The notes: a model not told the origin generated them from the letters alone. A DNA stretch of 64,000 nucleotides from Cephalotus follicularis (GCA_001972305.1 BDDD01001654.1:207856-271855); one strand, 5' to 3'; positions 54,364 through 64,000 are shown, counted from the stretch's first letter. A program made the numbers and translations.

Positions 54364-55808
54364 CTTCTGCTTCCACTTTTATTGTTCTTATAAAAGAACA
54401 CCGCAACTAAATTATCACAATAAACTCTCAATGGCATTGAAATAGAGTCGAGAACTCTGAGGCATGTGATAAAATTTCTTAACTAAATAGCCTATGATGT
54501 TGCTTCATGGCAAGCAATAATTTCTGACCCATCGTGGATGATGAAACAATGAAGTGTATGACACTTATCCAAGATACGGCACCTCTAGAAAGAAGGAAAA
54601 TGTATCCTGAAGTAGACTTTCTAGTGTCTATACATCTATCATGGTTCGCATCTGAATATCCATCCACTTTCAAATGATTAGTATGCCTTTATGTAGGCAT
54701 GTAGTTCTTGGTCCTTTGCAAATACCTAATAACCTTTTTAGCAGTTGTCTAGTGTACTTCACCTAGATTGCTTTGGTATTTACCCAAAACTCCTACTATA
54801 AATGCAATGTCTGGTCTTGTACAAACCATTGCATATATAAGGCTACCAACTATTGATGCATAAGGTTTGCCTTTTATCCCTTCCTTTTCCAATGAATTTT
54901 GGGAACATTGATTGTCATTGAAAAAATCTCCTTTAACAATAGGTACTATTGAAGGAGAACGACTGCTTATCCTAAATCTCTCCAAAACTTTATTAATGTA
55001 AGACTTTTGAGATAGTCCTAATGTCTTTTGACTTCTTTCTCTGTTAATCTCTATGCTGATGACTAAAGAGGCTTCATCCAAATCCTTCATTTCAAAGTTT
55101 TGTATGAGAAATTGCTTTGTCTCATGTGGCAAACCCAAGTCACTACTTACAAGTAAAATATCATCTATATATAGGATCAACGTTATGTGTTTGCTCCCAC
55201 TGACCTTAAGGTATATACATTGATCAAAGATGTTTTCTGTAAAACAATATGAAGTTATAATTTCGTTGAATTTCATATACCACAGACAAGAGGCTTGCTT
55301 GAGCCCATATATGGATTTCTTAAGCTTGCACACTAAGTGACTTCCTTTATCAGAACTGAAACCTTCAGGTTGATTCATGTATACCTCTTCTTCGAGAGAT
55401 CCATTTAAGAATGCGGTTTTCACATCCATTTGGTGTAGCTCTAAATCAAAATGAGCTACCGAGCCATGATAATCCTAAGTGAATCCTTTTTGGAAACTAA
55501 AGAGAAGGTTTCATGGTAATCAATGCCTTCTTTTTGAGTTTCGTCTAGCCTTATATCGTTCAATATTACTAGATGAATCTCTTTTGGTCTTATAGACCCA
55601 TTTATAGCCATTGGGTTTAGCTCTATCTGATAATTCAATGAGATTGCATCTCTTTCTTCATGGCATCATACCATAACGTGGAATGTTCTTTACTCATAGC
55701 TTCAGAAAATAAAGTTGGATCACTCTTAGTTCCAACATCAAAGTCAGACTTCCGGAGATATACAACATAATCACTAGAAATTACTAGTCTTTTAGATCTT
55801 GAGGATCT
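54364..55808 (-). pseudogene. Copia-G: copia reverse transcriptase and RNase H fragment
   Basis: Minus strand from the right: linker/RT start (SSRSKRLVISSDYVVYLRKS, FSEAMSKEHSTLWYDAMKKE), a frame-broken RT front (about 55440-55640), the MDVKTAFLNGSLEEEVYMNQ block, KLKKSIYGLKQAS, the catalytic block ILYIDDILLVSSD (YIDD rather than the copia-typical YVDD), LGLSQKSYINKVLERF, then RNase H (DGYSDANHDRCIDTRKSTSG, broken afterwards). Left end cut by Gypsy-D, right end by Copia-H. Confidence 0.88.
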
Positions 55809-56138
55809 TGAAGGTACTACAAGATGGGGGGTGAATTGTAGTGTGTGTGAAATAATGAACTTTTTCGCCATTTGAATACGCAAATAATAGGTTAAAGATA
55901 GAATGCTAAACAAAACCCAATCAATTCAAATATAATAAGTAAATAACTTGAATTGAAAATAAAGTATGAGAGTTTAGATATTACAAACACAATTTAGAGT
56001 GGTTCGGCTAAAATCTTGCTTACGTCCACTTTTCCCAAGACCTCATTGAGATTCCACTAGTATTCAATCTTGAATACAAACTCCAAATTTCTTTACAGGA
56101 ACAATTTGGTGCACTTCACAACTTTCATGATTGAACTC
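55809..56138 (-). repeat. Copia-H 3' LTR, left piece
   Basis: Minus-strand end of a SIRE-type LTR: on the plus strand TGAAGGTACTACAAG ATGGGGGGTGAATTG, then the GTGGTTCGGC...TACGTCCAC box (55999-56029). It is cut at 56138 by Copia-J; the right piece resumes at 62245. The left flank GATCT (55804-55808) lies in Copia-G. Confidence 0.82.
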
Positions 56139-57140
56139 TGTTGACATCTATGTCTCAATTCCTAATTTTGATGATAACATATTTGCAACTAATGAGTTTG
56201 TTTTGTGCAAGATAAGCAAGAAGATAAACCAGATACAAATCAGTTCAACCAGACAAACTGTCGACAATCAAATTGAAAGCGTCAGCGCTTCTGGGATTGT
56301 GAGTTTGAAGGCGTCGAGAGTTAATATGAAAGAGTCGACTACAAAGATTGCACAAAGCGCCATCTCTCAAATTGGAAGTGGCGACATTTTCAACACAAAG
56401 TGTCAGCAGTTTAATGTACAAAGAATTCAAAGTGTCAGCATTCAAAAAATCACAAGACATCAGTGTTACTAAGAGGCGACAGTTAATATCAAACTGGCAG
56501 CACATGAAGAGTCGACGCTTATATTAAAACCGGCGACGCTTTGATCGGGAATTACAGTCAGATAGGATCTTATCAACGCACAAATTAAGGCCAAAGTTTC
56601 CAAAATTATTCCAACGGCTACAAGACATTACACAACGGCTATATCATCAAAAATAGTATAAATAGGGCTTAAGAACAACCAAAAACAATCAACCAAGTCA
56701 TACAACAATCATAGCATTACTTGGAGTTGTTCTTGTCTTATTTCAAGCTATTATTGTGAGCAAATTTAGTCTATATCAAGCCTTTGAGAGGTGATACAAA
56801 AAGCTATTCATTCTTGTATTTGTTCAAATATTTGAGGGGAGTGAACCCTTGTATGTGTGATTGAGGTCAATAACAACTATTGTATTCGAGGTCGGATACT
56901 AGTGGAAACTCAAGGAGGTCCTTGAGAAAAGTGGACGTAGGCAAGAGATTAAGCCGAACCACTATAAAACTGTGTTTGCATTCTTCTACTCTATCTCTTT
57001 ATTTTGGTAGTATAATTGTTTGAATATAATTTTTGTTTTTGAATTGTTAATTTAATTTCTATTTTGGCTAATTTTCGAAAAAGTTTATAATTTATTTAAA
57101 GTCTACAATTCACCCCCCCCCTCTCTCTTGTAGTCTTTCA
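56139..57140 (+). repeat. Copia-J 5' LTR (1002 bp)
   Basis: TGTTGACATC...GTCTTTCA. U3 has a cluster of GTCGAC/GCGTC motifs at about 56265-56545, TATA box TATAAATA at 56657-56664, and the box GTGGACGTAGGC...GCCGAACCAC at 56931-56962 in R/U5. The C-rich ATTCACCCCCCCC lies near the end. Differs from the 3' copy at a few percent of sites by eye. Confidence 0.92.
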
Positions 57141-57198
57141 ATTGATATCAGAGACAGTAATCTCGTTATTCTTAAGTGTTAGAGATTTAAAGATCAAT

Positions 57199-57630
57199 AT
57201 GGCCATGAACTTTAATTCTAGCGAAAGCCAAAATATTTCAAAACCACCATTTTTTGATGGAAATAATTATAGTCACTGGAAAGCCAAAATGACTATTTTT
57301 ATTCAATCTCTAGATTATAATCTTTGGGACTTAATTGTAGATGGTCCAAATTTACCTACCATTACTAATGAAAATAGTGAAATTATTTCAAAACCTAGGA
57401 ATAAATATAATGATGATGATAGAAAAATAGTACAGTTAAATGCTAAGGCAAAGCATGTAATCATATGTGCTATAAATTCAAATGAATTTAATAGAGTATC
57501 TTCTTGTGTTTTGGCCAAAGAGATGTGGGATAGACTTGAGGTAACATATGAAGGTACTAATCAAGTAAAAGAGGCCAAAATAAATATGCTTGTTCATGAG
57601 TATGAAATGTTTACTATGCATAATAATGAA
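57199..57630 (+). pseudogene. Copia-J gag, 5' half
   Basis: From ATG 57199: MAMNFNSSESQNISKPPFFD, GNNYSHWKAKMTIFIQSLDY, DDDRKIVQLNAKAKHVIICA, CVLAKEMWDRLEVTYEGTNQ, VKEAKINMLVHEYEMFTMHN. Classic SIRE/Maximus gag N-terminal half (DUF4219/UBN2). Homology stops at the NNE codons (57630), where unrelated CACTA sequence starts, so the zinc knuckle is missing. Confidence 0.88.
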
Positions 57631-58255
57631 AGGACATGCCACCCAGCCGCCATCCACTATTGCAGACCCACCTCCGGATCATGGTTTATCCCCCTCAACC
57701 CGGCTCATAATGCTTGAGTCGTTCAAAAAAACAATGGATGGTGACTAAAACCAGACCCACATCTGGTAAAAGACTTTCACTGTCAAGTAAAAACAGAAAA
57801 ACAGGAAAGAGAAAGAAACGATAGAAACCTGTATTACTCTGTCGACTGTCCACTGGTACCGATCAAAGTGGGAGGAGAGGAGCCGTTCAAAGTGATTGGA
57901 GACTGGCGAAATTGAGTCGAGAGTGAGAGGACTGAGGAGAGGAGAAGTGGAGCCGTTGAAAGTGAAGGGAGAGGAGGAGGAGAGCTCGTTGTCGTACTGG
58001 GTTAGTGTTGAAGGCGAGAGACAGAGATGGTGACCAGAGAATAAGGGTAGAGAGGAAGTTCAGTTCGGAGACAAGATTGTTTTACCATTTGGGAATAAAA
58101 CAAACCTATTTGAAACGGTAACTATCTTCCGTTTCAAAAGGACCACCCCTTTGAAATGACAAACATCTACCGTTTCAAAAGGCCCACCCTTTTGAAACGG
58201 AAAATAGCTACCGTTTCAAAAGGGTGCGTTTCAAATGCCCCATTTTCTTGTAGTG
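57631..58255 (-). mobile_element. CACTA terminal fragment filling a deletion in Copia-J
   Basis: Read on the minus strand it starts CACTACAAGAAAATGGGGC at 58255, followed by several CCGTTTCAAAAGG repeats (58085-58240), then a CT-rich leader. The TIR and repeats match the CACTA remnant ending at 31799. Only this end is present. It bridges Copia-J gag and late RT. Confidence 0.8.
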
Positions 58256-58954
58256 GATAAAGATGAGCAAGGTAAATCAATTGATCAAAAACTATATAGA
58301 AGTATGATTGGATCTTTGCTTTATTTAACTGCTATTAGACCAGATATCTTGTTTAGTGTATGTTTATGTGCTCGTTTTCAAGCATGTCCCAAAGAATCAC
58401 ATCTTCATGCTGTAAAACGAATTTTTAAATATTTAGCATATACACCATTTTTAGGTTTATGGTATCCTAGAAATTCTACTTTTGATTTGCATACATATTC
58501 GGATGCTGATTTTGGAGGATATAAAGTTGATGGAAAAAGTACTAGTGGTACTTGTCAATTTTTGGGAAATATGCTTATTTCATGGTTTAGTAAAAAGCAA
58601 AATTCGGTAGCACTATCCACTACCGAAGCTGAGTATATAGCAGCTGGAAGTTGTTGTGCACAAGTCATGTGGATGAAACAACAACTTTTAGACTATGACA
58701 TTATTTTTGAAAAAGTTCCTATAAAATGTGATAATACTAGTGCTATATGTTTAGGTAAAAATCCTGTCCATCATTCTAGAACCAAACATATAGATATTCG
58801 ATATCATTTTATTAAGGATCACATCGAACGAAATGACGTTGAACTTATTTTTGTGTCAACAAAAGATCAAATTGCAGATATATTTACAAAACCTTTAGAT
58901 GAACAATCTTTCTCAAGATTTAGAATGGATTTAGGGTTATGTGAAATTGATTGA
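58256..58954 (+). pseudogene. Copia-J RT C-terminus and RNase H
   Basis: YRSMIGSLLYLTAIRPDILF, HAVKRIFKYLAYTPFLGLWY, then RNase H: DLHTYSDADFGGYKVDGKST (Asp), LSTTEAEYIAAGSCCAQVMW (Glu), IKCDNTSAICLGKNPVHHSR (Asp), RTKHIDIRYHFIKDHI, STKDQIADIFTKPLDEQSF. RNase H looks intact through its natural stop at 58952-58954. Everything upstream of it in pol is deleted. Confidence 0.92.
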
Positions 58955-59229
58955 GTACTATTTTATGTTGAATATATATGTATATTTTTTTATTTGATTT
59001 TATTTGTTTTCATTTTTTTGTTGTTAAGCGCCGACACTTAAAAATAAGCGTCAGCAGTTACGACTTTAAAGTCGACAGTTTCTGTGCAGACAAATATATA
59101 AAGCGTCGTCTGCCCTAATTTTTACAAACCCTATTTCGCATCTAACTGTCGTTTTTCTTTGTCTCTTTGAGGCGAAAATTACCTACTAATCTCTTCTACA
59201 ATCACAAGTTCTTTTCTTTCCTCAAAATC
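58955..59229 (+). promoter_or_regulatory. Spacer with motif cluster and TATA box before the extra ORF
   Basis: T-rich stretch, then GCGCCGACAC, AAGCGTCAGCAG, AAGTCGACAG and AAGCGTCGTC within about 85 bp (59025-59110), with TATATAAA at 59095-59102, about 130 bp upstream of the ATG. The same motif type fills the U3 of this element's LTR upstream of its TATA box. This suggests a separate internal promoter. Confidence 0.5.
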
Positions 59230-60462
59230 ATGCCTAGAACTACAAACCCTAATTACACACAAGGAGAAGGCAGTTCTACAGGGAGAAAACGAGGAGCTAG
59301 AAAAAACGCTCAATCTGTTGAGCCACAGCAGTTATTTCCACATCATGGTATAAGGTATCCTCAAGCATATTATGATAGGAAAATTCTTGCTGGAAAAATA
59401 TTGGATTTTGATTTTTGTTCTGCAACAAATTTTCCTATTGTTGGTTGGATAGATAGTTTGGGTTTAAGACCATTATTCATGATTAATTTGCCATATTACC
59501 CAGATTTGATGAAGGAATTTTATGCTAATTTCGGTTTTAGCAACTCAGTCACTTTATCAACTAGTGTAAATGGGAAACCTATCTTGATGAGTTATGCAAC
59601 ACTAGCTTCTATATTGGACATTCCTTGTGATGGTACAAGATCTTGGTCAAATAGAAATTGGATTGAAGAAGACAATTTTAGTAAAGAGGAATGTGTCCAT
59701 TTATTGTTTGGAGAACATGCACAACTTATAGATAGAATGTATTCTAGAAATCTAACTTTGGATTATAGATTTCTACATAGAGTTGTTGCCACGCATGTTT
59801 TACCCAAATCTGGCGGTTTTGATGAAGTCACACATATGAAAGCCTATACTATGTTTCATATTGTTACTGGTAGAAGAATTAATATTCCTTTGTTGATTAA
59901 GAATCATATGAAGGCAATACATTCCCGTGAAAATGCAAGATTGGCATATGGTAATATAGTTACCAAAATTCTTATGCATTTTGGCATTGAGCTAGAGGAG
60001 GAAGTGCATCATGCACTTCAAAGGTGTGACAAACTAGGAAAAGGAACACTTGGAAGGATGGATTTCAAAAGACACAAAAGGCTTGGAACGTGGATTCCAA
60101 GAAATGATGATTCTAATAGAATTGATGAAGAATATGAAGGAGATGAAGAAGGTGAAGAAGTGCAAGGCCAAGAAGGAATAGCTCCTGCAGTTGAGAGTAG
60201 TCCTACTCATTTGTTACCTACAAGTCAGTTTGAGCAGCTTATGCAAGCTATCCAAGGTATTGAAAGCAACCAACGAAGTATTGTAAAAGAACTCAAGAGT
60301 ATTAAAAGTAAACAAACCAGACTTGAAAGAAAGTTGTTTGAGAAAGGACTTATTGGCAATGAAGGAATGATACATTCGTCAAGTCCAGAAGATGAAGTCG
60401 AAGATCACAACACCGACATTGAAGATCTAGGAGATGACGATGATGATCGAATGGACGATTGA
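59230..60462 (+). CDS. Copia-J extra ORF: putative plant transposon protein, coiled coil and acidic tail
   Basis: An intact 410-codon frame (MPRTTNPNYTQGEG...; the ATG at 59230 is the first in frame) after pol, the place where SIRE elements carry an envelope-like ORF. Residues about 1-40 are basic and disordered. The middle has the pattern LDFDFCSATNFPIVGWIDSL and MINLPYYPDLMKEFYANFGF, which I recognise from the plant 'putative plant transposon protein' family found in retroelements. About residues 325-375 form a heptad-rich coiled coil (IQGIESNQRSIVKELKSIKS), then an acidic tail (DLGDDDDDRMDD). I see no signal peptide or membrane span, so a classical envelope is unlikely. Function unknown. 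A homologue is at 63630-64000. Confidence 0.75.
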   Translation: MPRTTNPNYTQGEGSSTGRKRGARKNAQSVEPQQLFPHHGIRYPQAYYDRKILAGKILDFDFCSATNFPIVGWIDSLGLRPLFMINLPYYPDLMKEFYANFGFSNSVTLSTSVNGKPILMSYATLASILDIPCDGTRSWSNRNWIEEDNFSKEECVHLLFGEHAQLIDRMYSRNLTLDYRFLHRVVATHVLPKSGGFDEVTHMKAYTMFHIVTGRRINIPLLIKNHMKAIHSRENARLAYGNIVTKILMHFGIELEEEVHHALQRCDKLGKGTLGRMDFKRHKRLGTWIPRNDDSNRIDEEYEGDEEGEEVQGQEGIAPAVESSPTHLLPTSQFEQLMQAIQGIESNQRSIVKELKSIKSKQTRLERKLFEKGLIGNEGMIHSSSPEDEVEDHNTDIEDLGDDDDDRMDD

Positions 60463-61243
60463 GACATCTATTTCTTTTTATGATAGTAGCTAGTAATATT
60501 ACTTTTTAAACCACTCGTGTTTAAATGTTGGATGATGATATTTAATTATGTTATAATTTAATATTACTCACTTTATATTTTATTGATCTCTTTTTGATGT
60601 TAACAAAAAAGGGGGAGAAATTATGTTGGGGAATGTTGGATGTTTCTGTATTTTGCAGCTGGTATCATTTTTGCAGGGCTGCTACATTTTTTTTTTCATG
60701 ATTTTTGCAGGCTATGCATTTTGACATTTTGCAGGGCTGTTTATGTTGATGCTGGACATTTTGACATTTTGCATTTTGCAGGACATTTTTGCAGGCATGT
60801 TGGCTGTTGACATTGTTGAAGCAGGCATTTGTTGATGCTGGTTGTAATTATGCAGGTGTTGGGCTGCTAGTTGTGCTCTAATTATGCAAGTGTTTGGCTG
60901 CTAGCAATTTTTGCAGCATTGATGATTGGTATTTGCAGGCATAATGCATCTGCAGTTTTATGTCAAAAATGCAGCTCATAATGCACTACGTTTGGCATTA
61001 TATATTTTACACAGGGGGAGTATGCATTTATAGCAAGCTTTGTTGATTTTGCACAAGGGAAGTAAAGGAAAGAGCATAAGTTGAGGGGGAGCAAAGCTAT
61101 CATATGTAGCATTCTTTTTGGCAGAAAATTCTATGCTCCATTGAATATATGCTTCATTTATGCATTACCTTTCCATAATGATTATTTTTGCATTCTACTC
61201 AAATTTTATAGCAAATTTTTGTCATCATCAAAAAGGGGGAGAT
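60463..61243 (+). other. Copia-J non-coding tail with TTTTGCAGG array and repeated purine tracts
   Basis: No coding sequence. About 60650-60960 has many TTTTGCAGG/TTTGCAGGC motifs identical to 3' splice acceptors. Four GGGGGAG purine tracts (about 60610, 61014, 61084, 61235) resemble the true polypurine tract AAAAAGGGGGAGAT at 61230-61243. Confidence 0.8.
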
Positions 61244-62239
61244 TGTTGACATCTATGTCTCAATTCCTAATTTTGATGATAACATATTTGCAACCAATGA
61301 GTTTGTTTTGTGCAAGATAAGCAAGAAGATAAACCAGATACAAATCAGTTCAACCAGACAAACTGTCGACAGTCAAATTGAAAGCGTCAACGCTTCTGGG
61401 ATTGTGAGTTTGAAGGCGTCGAGGGTTAATATGAAAGAGTCGACTACAAAGATTGCACAAAGCGCCAGCTCCCAAATTGGAAGTGGCGACAGTTTCAGCA
61501 CAAAGTGTCAGCAGTTTAATGTACAAAGAATTCAAAGCGCCAGCATTCAAAAAAACACAAGACATCAGTGTTACTAAGAGGTGACAGTTAATATCAAACT
61601 GGCAGCACATGAAGAGTCGACGCTTATATTAAAACCGGCTACGCTTTGATCGGGAATTACAGTCAGATAGGATCTTATCAACGCACAAATTAAGGCCAAA
61701 GTTTCCAAAATTATTCCAACGGCTACAAGACATTACACAACGGCTATATCATCAAAAATAGTATAAATAGAGCTTAAGAACAACCAAGAGCAATCAACCA
61801 AGTCATACAACAATCATAGCATTACTTTGAGTTGTTCTTGTCTTATTTCAAGCTATTATTGTGAGCAAATTTAGTCGATATCAAGCCTTTGAGAGGTGAT
61901 ACAAAAAGCTATTAATTCTTGTATTTGTTCAAATATTTGAGAGGAGTGAACCCTTGTATGTGTGATTGAGGTCAATCACAACTATTGTATTCGAGGTCGG
62001 ATATTAGTGGAAACTCAAGGAGATCCTTGAGAAATGTGGACGTAGGCAAGAGATTCAGCCGAACCACTATAAAACTGTGTTTGTATTCTTCTACTCTATC
62101 TCTTTATTTTGGTAGTATAATTGTTTGAATATAATTGTTGTTTTTGAATTGTTAGTTTAATATCTATTTTGTCTAATTTTCGAAAAAGTTCATAATTTAT
62201 TTAAAGTCTACAATTCACCCCCCCTCTTGTAGTCTTTCA
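61244..62239 (+). repeat. Copia-J 3' LTR (996 bp)
   Basis: Homologous to the 5' LTR over its length. TATA box TATAAATA at 61762-61769, box GTGGACGTAGGC...GCCGAACCAC at 62036-62067, C-rich end, then TSD AACTC. Confidence 0.92.
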
Positions 62240-62244
62240 AACTC

Positions 62245-63202
62245 AATCACATACACTTTCTAACCAGAATGTAAGGGTTCACTCCCCTTGATAATCAAAG
62301 TAACACAAGGTTGTTTGGTAGTTTTGTATAATCTCTATAAGGTTGGATATTGACTGAATAAGCTCACTTAAAACCACCCAAGATAAAAGAATAAAAACTT
62401 TGCTAAAGACTATGAAGCTCTTGAACTTGAGATAATTTTGCTATGAAAGATTATTGTGTTGAATGTTGTATTTTTCAACTCATTCAAATTTCCAATTTAA
62501 AGTGGTAAACAGAAAAGATCCGTTGGAGATATTTGAGAAGATTTGGGCTTCAATTCAGCGTTGATAAGATTGACCAGATTACAATCCCTTGTCCAAAGCG
62601 TCATCGGTTTCGATCTAAGTGTCGACGCTTAGATGTTACAGTTGCGCATTAATTTGAATCTTCCCGTTTAACCTTTGTCGGTTTGACACTTTCATCTCAG
62701 AGCTTAGCAAAACGCTATCGCTTTCGATAAAGCATCATTGGTTTGTGGCGTTATTTAGTCTTCAGTCCTTAACCATTGAGGCTTAGTGTACCTTGTCAAC
62801 GGTTTGTATAAACTGCTGACGGTTTTGTTAAAGTGTCGCTGCTTAAAGCATTTGAGCAGATTCCTGCATTCACTATATCAAAGCGCTGGTTATGCCTTTT
62901 TAAACTGTTGGCATTTTGTCACCAAGCGCTTACGGTTTCTGTTGACTGTCAATGGTTTGTGCAATATGTTTTGACTTCAAAGATTTAACTATTGACGCTT
63001 TGTACATGACCTTTAATAGATTTTCTAAGTGCTGACGGTTACTCTGTAACTGTCGACGCTTTGTCCTGTTTTGCCACCTTGAAATGCTTCTTTGATTTTT
63101 GTTGTAATCTTTATCATTTCTAATATCTTGCATAAAAGACGAATAATGTTTAGATGCAAATATGTTATCATCAAAATTAGGATTGTGATAAAAATGTCAA
63201 CA
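62245..63202 (-). repeat. Copia-H 3' LTR, right piece
   Basis: Continues the LTR begun at 55809. The outer end on the minus strand reads TGTTGACATTTTTATCACAA and is preceded by the purine tract AAAAAAGGAGGAGAT (complement of 63203-63217). A cluster of GTCGACGC, GACGGTTT and AAGCGCT motifs at about 62600-63065. With the left piece the LTR is about 1.29 kb, close to S4. Confidence 0.85.
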
Positions 63203-63629
63203 ATCTCCTCCTTTTTTATGATGAGAAAAAATTTGCTATATATGAGCATAATTTCAGAAATAATTTAAATAAAACTTAAAACTTAATAATTTAAGGAAAT
63301 AGTTAAGAAGATAAGAAATACTCTCCCCCTTAGCCTTTGCTCCCCCTCAACTTGTGCAGTATGGCATTTATTCTCCCTTATTTTTAATGCTATTAAAAAG
63401 TTGAGAAGAAGAAAAGATATTATAATAACTTAAACAATTTACAACAGGTTTAATCATTCCAAAATATAAGCTGCAAGAAATAACTTAAACAACAACTCAT
63501 TTAAGCATTAAGCATAAACATTGAATTTTAAAATAGAGATTTGAGATTATAGTTCAAAATACAAAGACAAATATAAAATACGAGGAATAATAAAACAAGA
63601 GTAATGATGAATGATGTGCAAGCAAATGA
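63203..63629 (-). other. Copia-H tail between extra ORF and 3' LTR
   Basis: Non-coding. Contains minus-strand GGGGGAG tracts (complement of CTCCCCC near 63322 and 63341) and a CAAGTTGAGGGGGAGCAAAG block that also occurs in the Copia-J tail at about 61075. Confidence 0.7.
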
Positions 63630-64000
63630 TCAATCATCTATCCTATCATCCTCATCATCACCTCCAACATCTTCAATGTCAATGTTATGATCTTCTTCTT
63701 GATTCTCTTGTTCACTTGGTACATTCTCTTGGTCTTCTTCTTGGCTAGATGGAGGTGTTATATCCTCATCTCCAATGAGTCCTCTCTCTATAAGCTTTCT
63801 TTCTAGCCTTCTTTGTCTTCTCTCAATCCCACGAATAACTCGTATGATCTCCTCAAATGAACTATGACTAAGAATAGGACTATGCTCAACCTTCGGAGCC
63901 ATCTCTTTTTTGCCTTGTACTTCTTCTCCTTCTTCTCCCCCTTGTTCTTCTTCGCTTATTCTATTGGAATCCTCTTTTTTAGGGATACATGTCCCAAGCC
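63630..64000 (-). CDS. Copia-H extra ORF, C-terminal part, runs off the window
   Basis: An open frame to the right edge. It is homologous to the C-terminal third of the Copia-J extra ORF: GLGTCIPKKEDSNRISEEEQ (J: RLGTWIPRNDDSNRIDEEYE), then the coiled coil IIRVIRGIERRQRRLERKL, the conserved LERKLIERGLIGDE, and an acidic tail ending DDEDDRIDD. Two independent copies keep the coiled coil, an RGLIG/KGLIG hinge and the acidic end, while the linker between differs in length. Confidence 0.75.
   Translation of the reverse strand, partial: LGTCIPKKEDSNRISEEEQGGEEGEEVQGKKEMAPKVEHSPILSHSSFEEIIRVIRGIERRQRRLERKLIERGLIGDEDITPPSSQEEDQENVPSEQENQEEDHNIDIEDVGGDDEDDRIDD

Larger units (their letters stand above)
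56139..62239 (+). mobile_element. Copia-J: SIRE-like copia element with extra ORF, TSD AACTC
   Basis: Complete ends: 5' LTR 56139-57140, 3' LTR 61244-62239, TSD AACTC at 56134-56138 and 62240-62244. The primer site follows at about 57143 (TGATATCAGAG). gag is cut after 57630, a 625-bp CACTA fragment fills the gap, and the element resumes in late RT/RNase H (58256-58954). After a 275-bp spacer comes an extra 410-codon ORF, then a long non-coding tail and PPT (61230-61243). It cannot move by itself because protease, integrase and most of RT are missing. Confidence 0.92.

Noticed and set aside
59230..60462. Calling the extra ORF a retroviral envelope gene.
   Set aside because: Position is envelope-like, but no signal peptide, membrane span or furin-type site could be seen, so only a neutral name is supported.

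Overview
This window is nuclear DNA from a flowering plant, probably a eudicot. It is AT-rich and consists almost entirely of nested, decayed transposable elements, with the start of one host gene. The evidence is plant-type Ty1/copia and Ty3/gypsy polyproteins, a primer-binding site complementary to initiator Met-tRNA (TGGTATCAGAGC) in several elements, a Tat-type gypsy element with a spliced antisense gene, CACTA termini, and GT-AG introns in a plant ATRIP/SUV2-like gene. There is no bacterial gene organisation, rRNA, CRISPR array or organelle gene. Species cannot be named from the sequence.

Left part (1-17185), nested several deep. A Tat-like gypsy element (Gypsy-C, + strand) carries a reversed copia (Copia-B). 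Copia-B carries another reversed copia (Copia-A), and the gag of Copia-A carries a 2.4-kb solo LTR (S1). A 5'-truncated copia (Copia-D) also lies inside Gypsy-C. Gypsy-C ends next to the only host gene: exons 1-3 of a SUV2/ATRIP-like DNA-damage checkpoint gene (17981-18738, - strand), whose remainder should lie beyond the inserted block.

Middle (18739-42372). A young non-coding LARD-like element (19669-25745; 449-bp LTRs, TSD GAGAG, six LTR differences counted by eye) contains an inverted solo LTR. An 11.4-kb Tat-type element (Gypsy-E, 27844-39264, TSD ATAAT) follows. It lacks integrase, contains CACTA-transposon debris with a captured host exon (ERGIC3/ERV46-like), and carries a spliced antisense gene whose predicted protein starts like histone H3. 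A short copia with gag-protease only (Copia-I) lies next to it.

Right part (42373-64000). A chromodomain gypsy (Gypsy-D) is broken up by three solo LTRs and sits in a copia fragment (Copia-G). A SIRE-like copia (Copia-H, - strand, leaving the window on the right) is inserted in Copia-G, and a second SIRE-like copia (Copia-J, 56139-62239, TSD AACTC) is inserted in the LTR of H. H and J both carry an extra ORF between pol and the 3' LTR (coiled coil plus acidic tail).

The most interesting cross-element signal is a dense, degenerate TTGACG/GTCGACGC motif. It forms arrays in the LTRs of both gypsy-like and copia elements and recurs just upstream of a TATA box before the extra ORF of Copia-J. None of the pol genes looks intact. 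Most carry stops, frameshifts or damaged catalytic motifs, so coding entries for transposons are given as pseudogenes.
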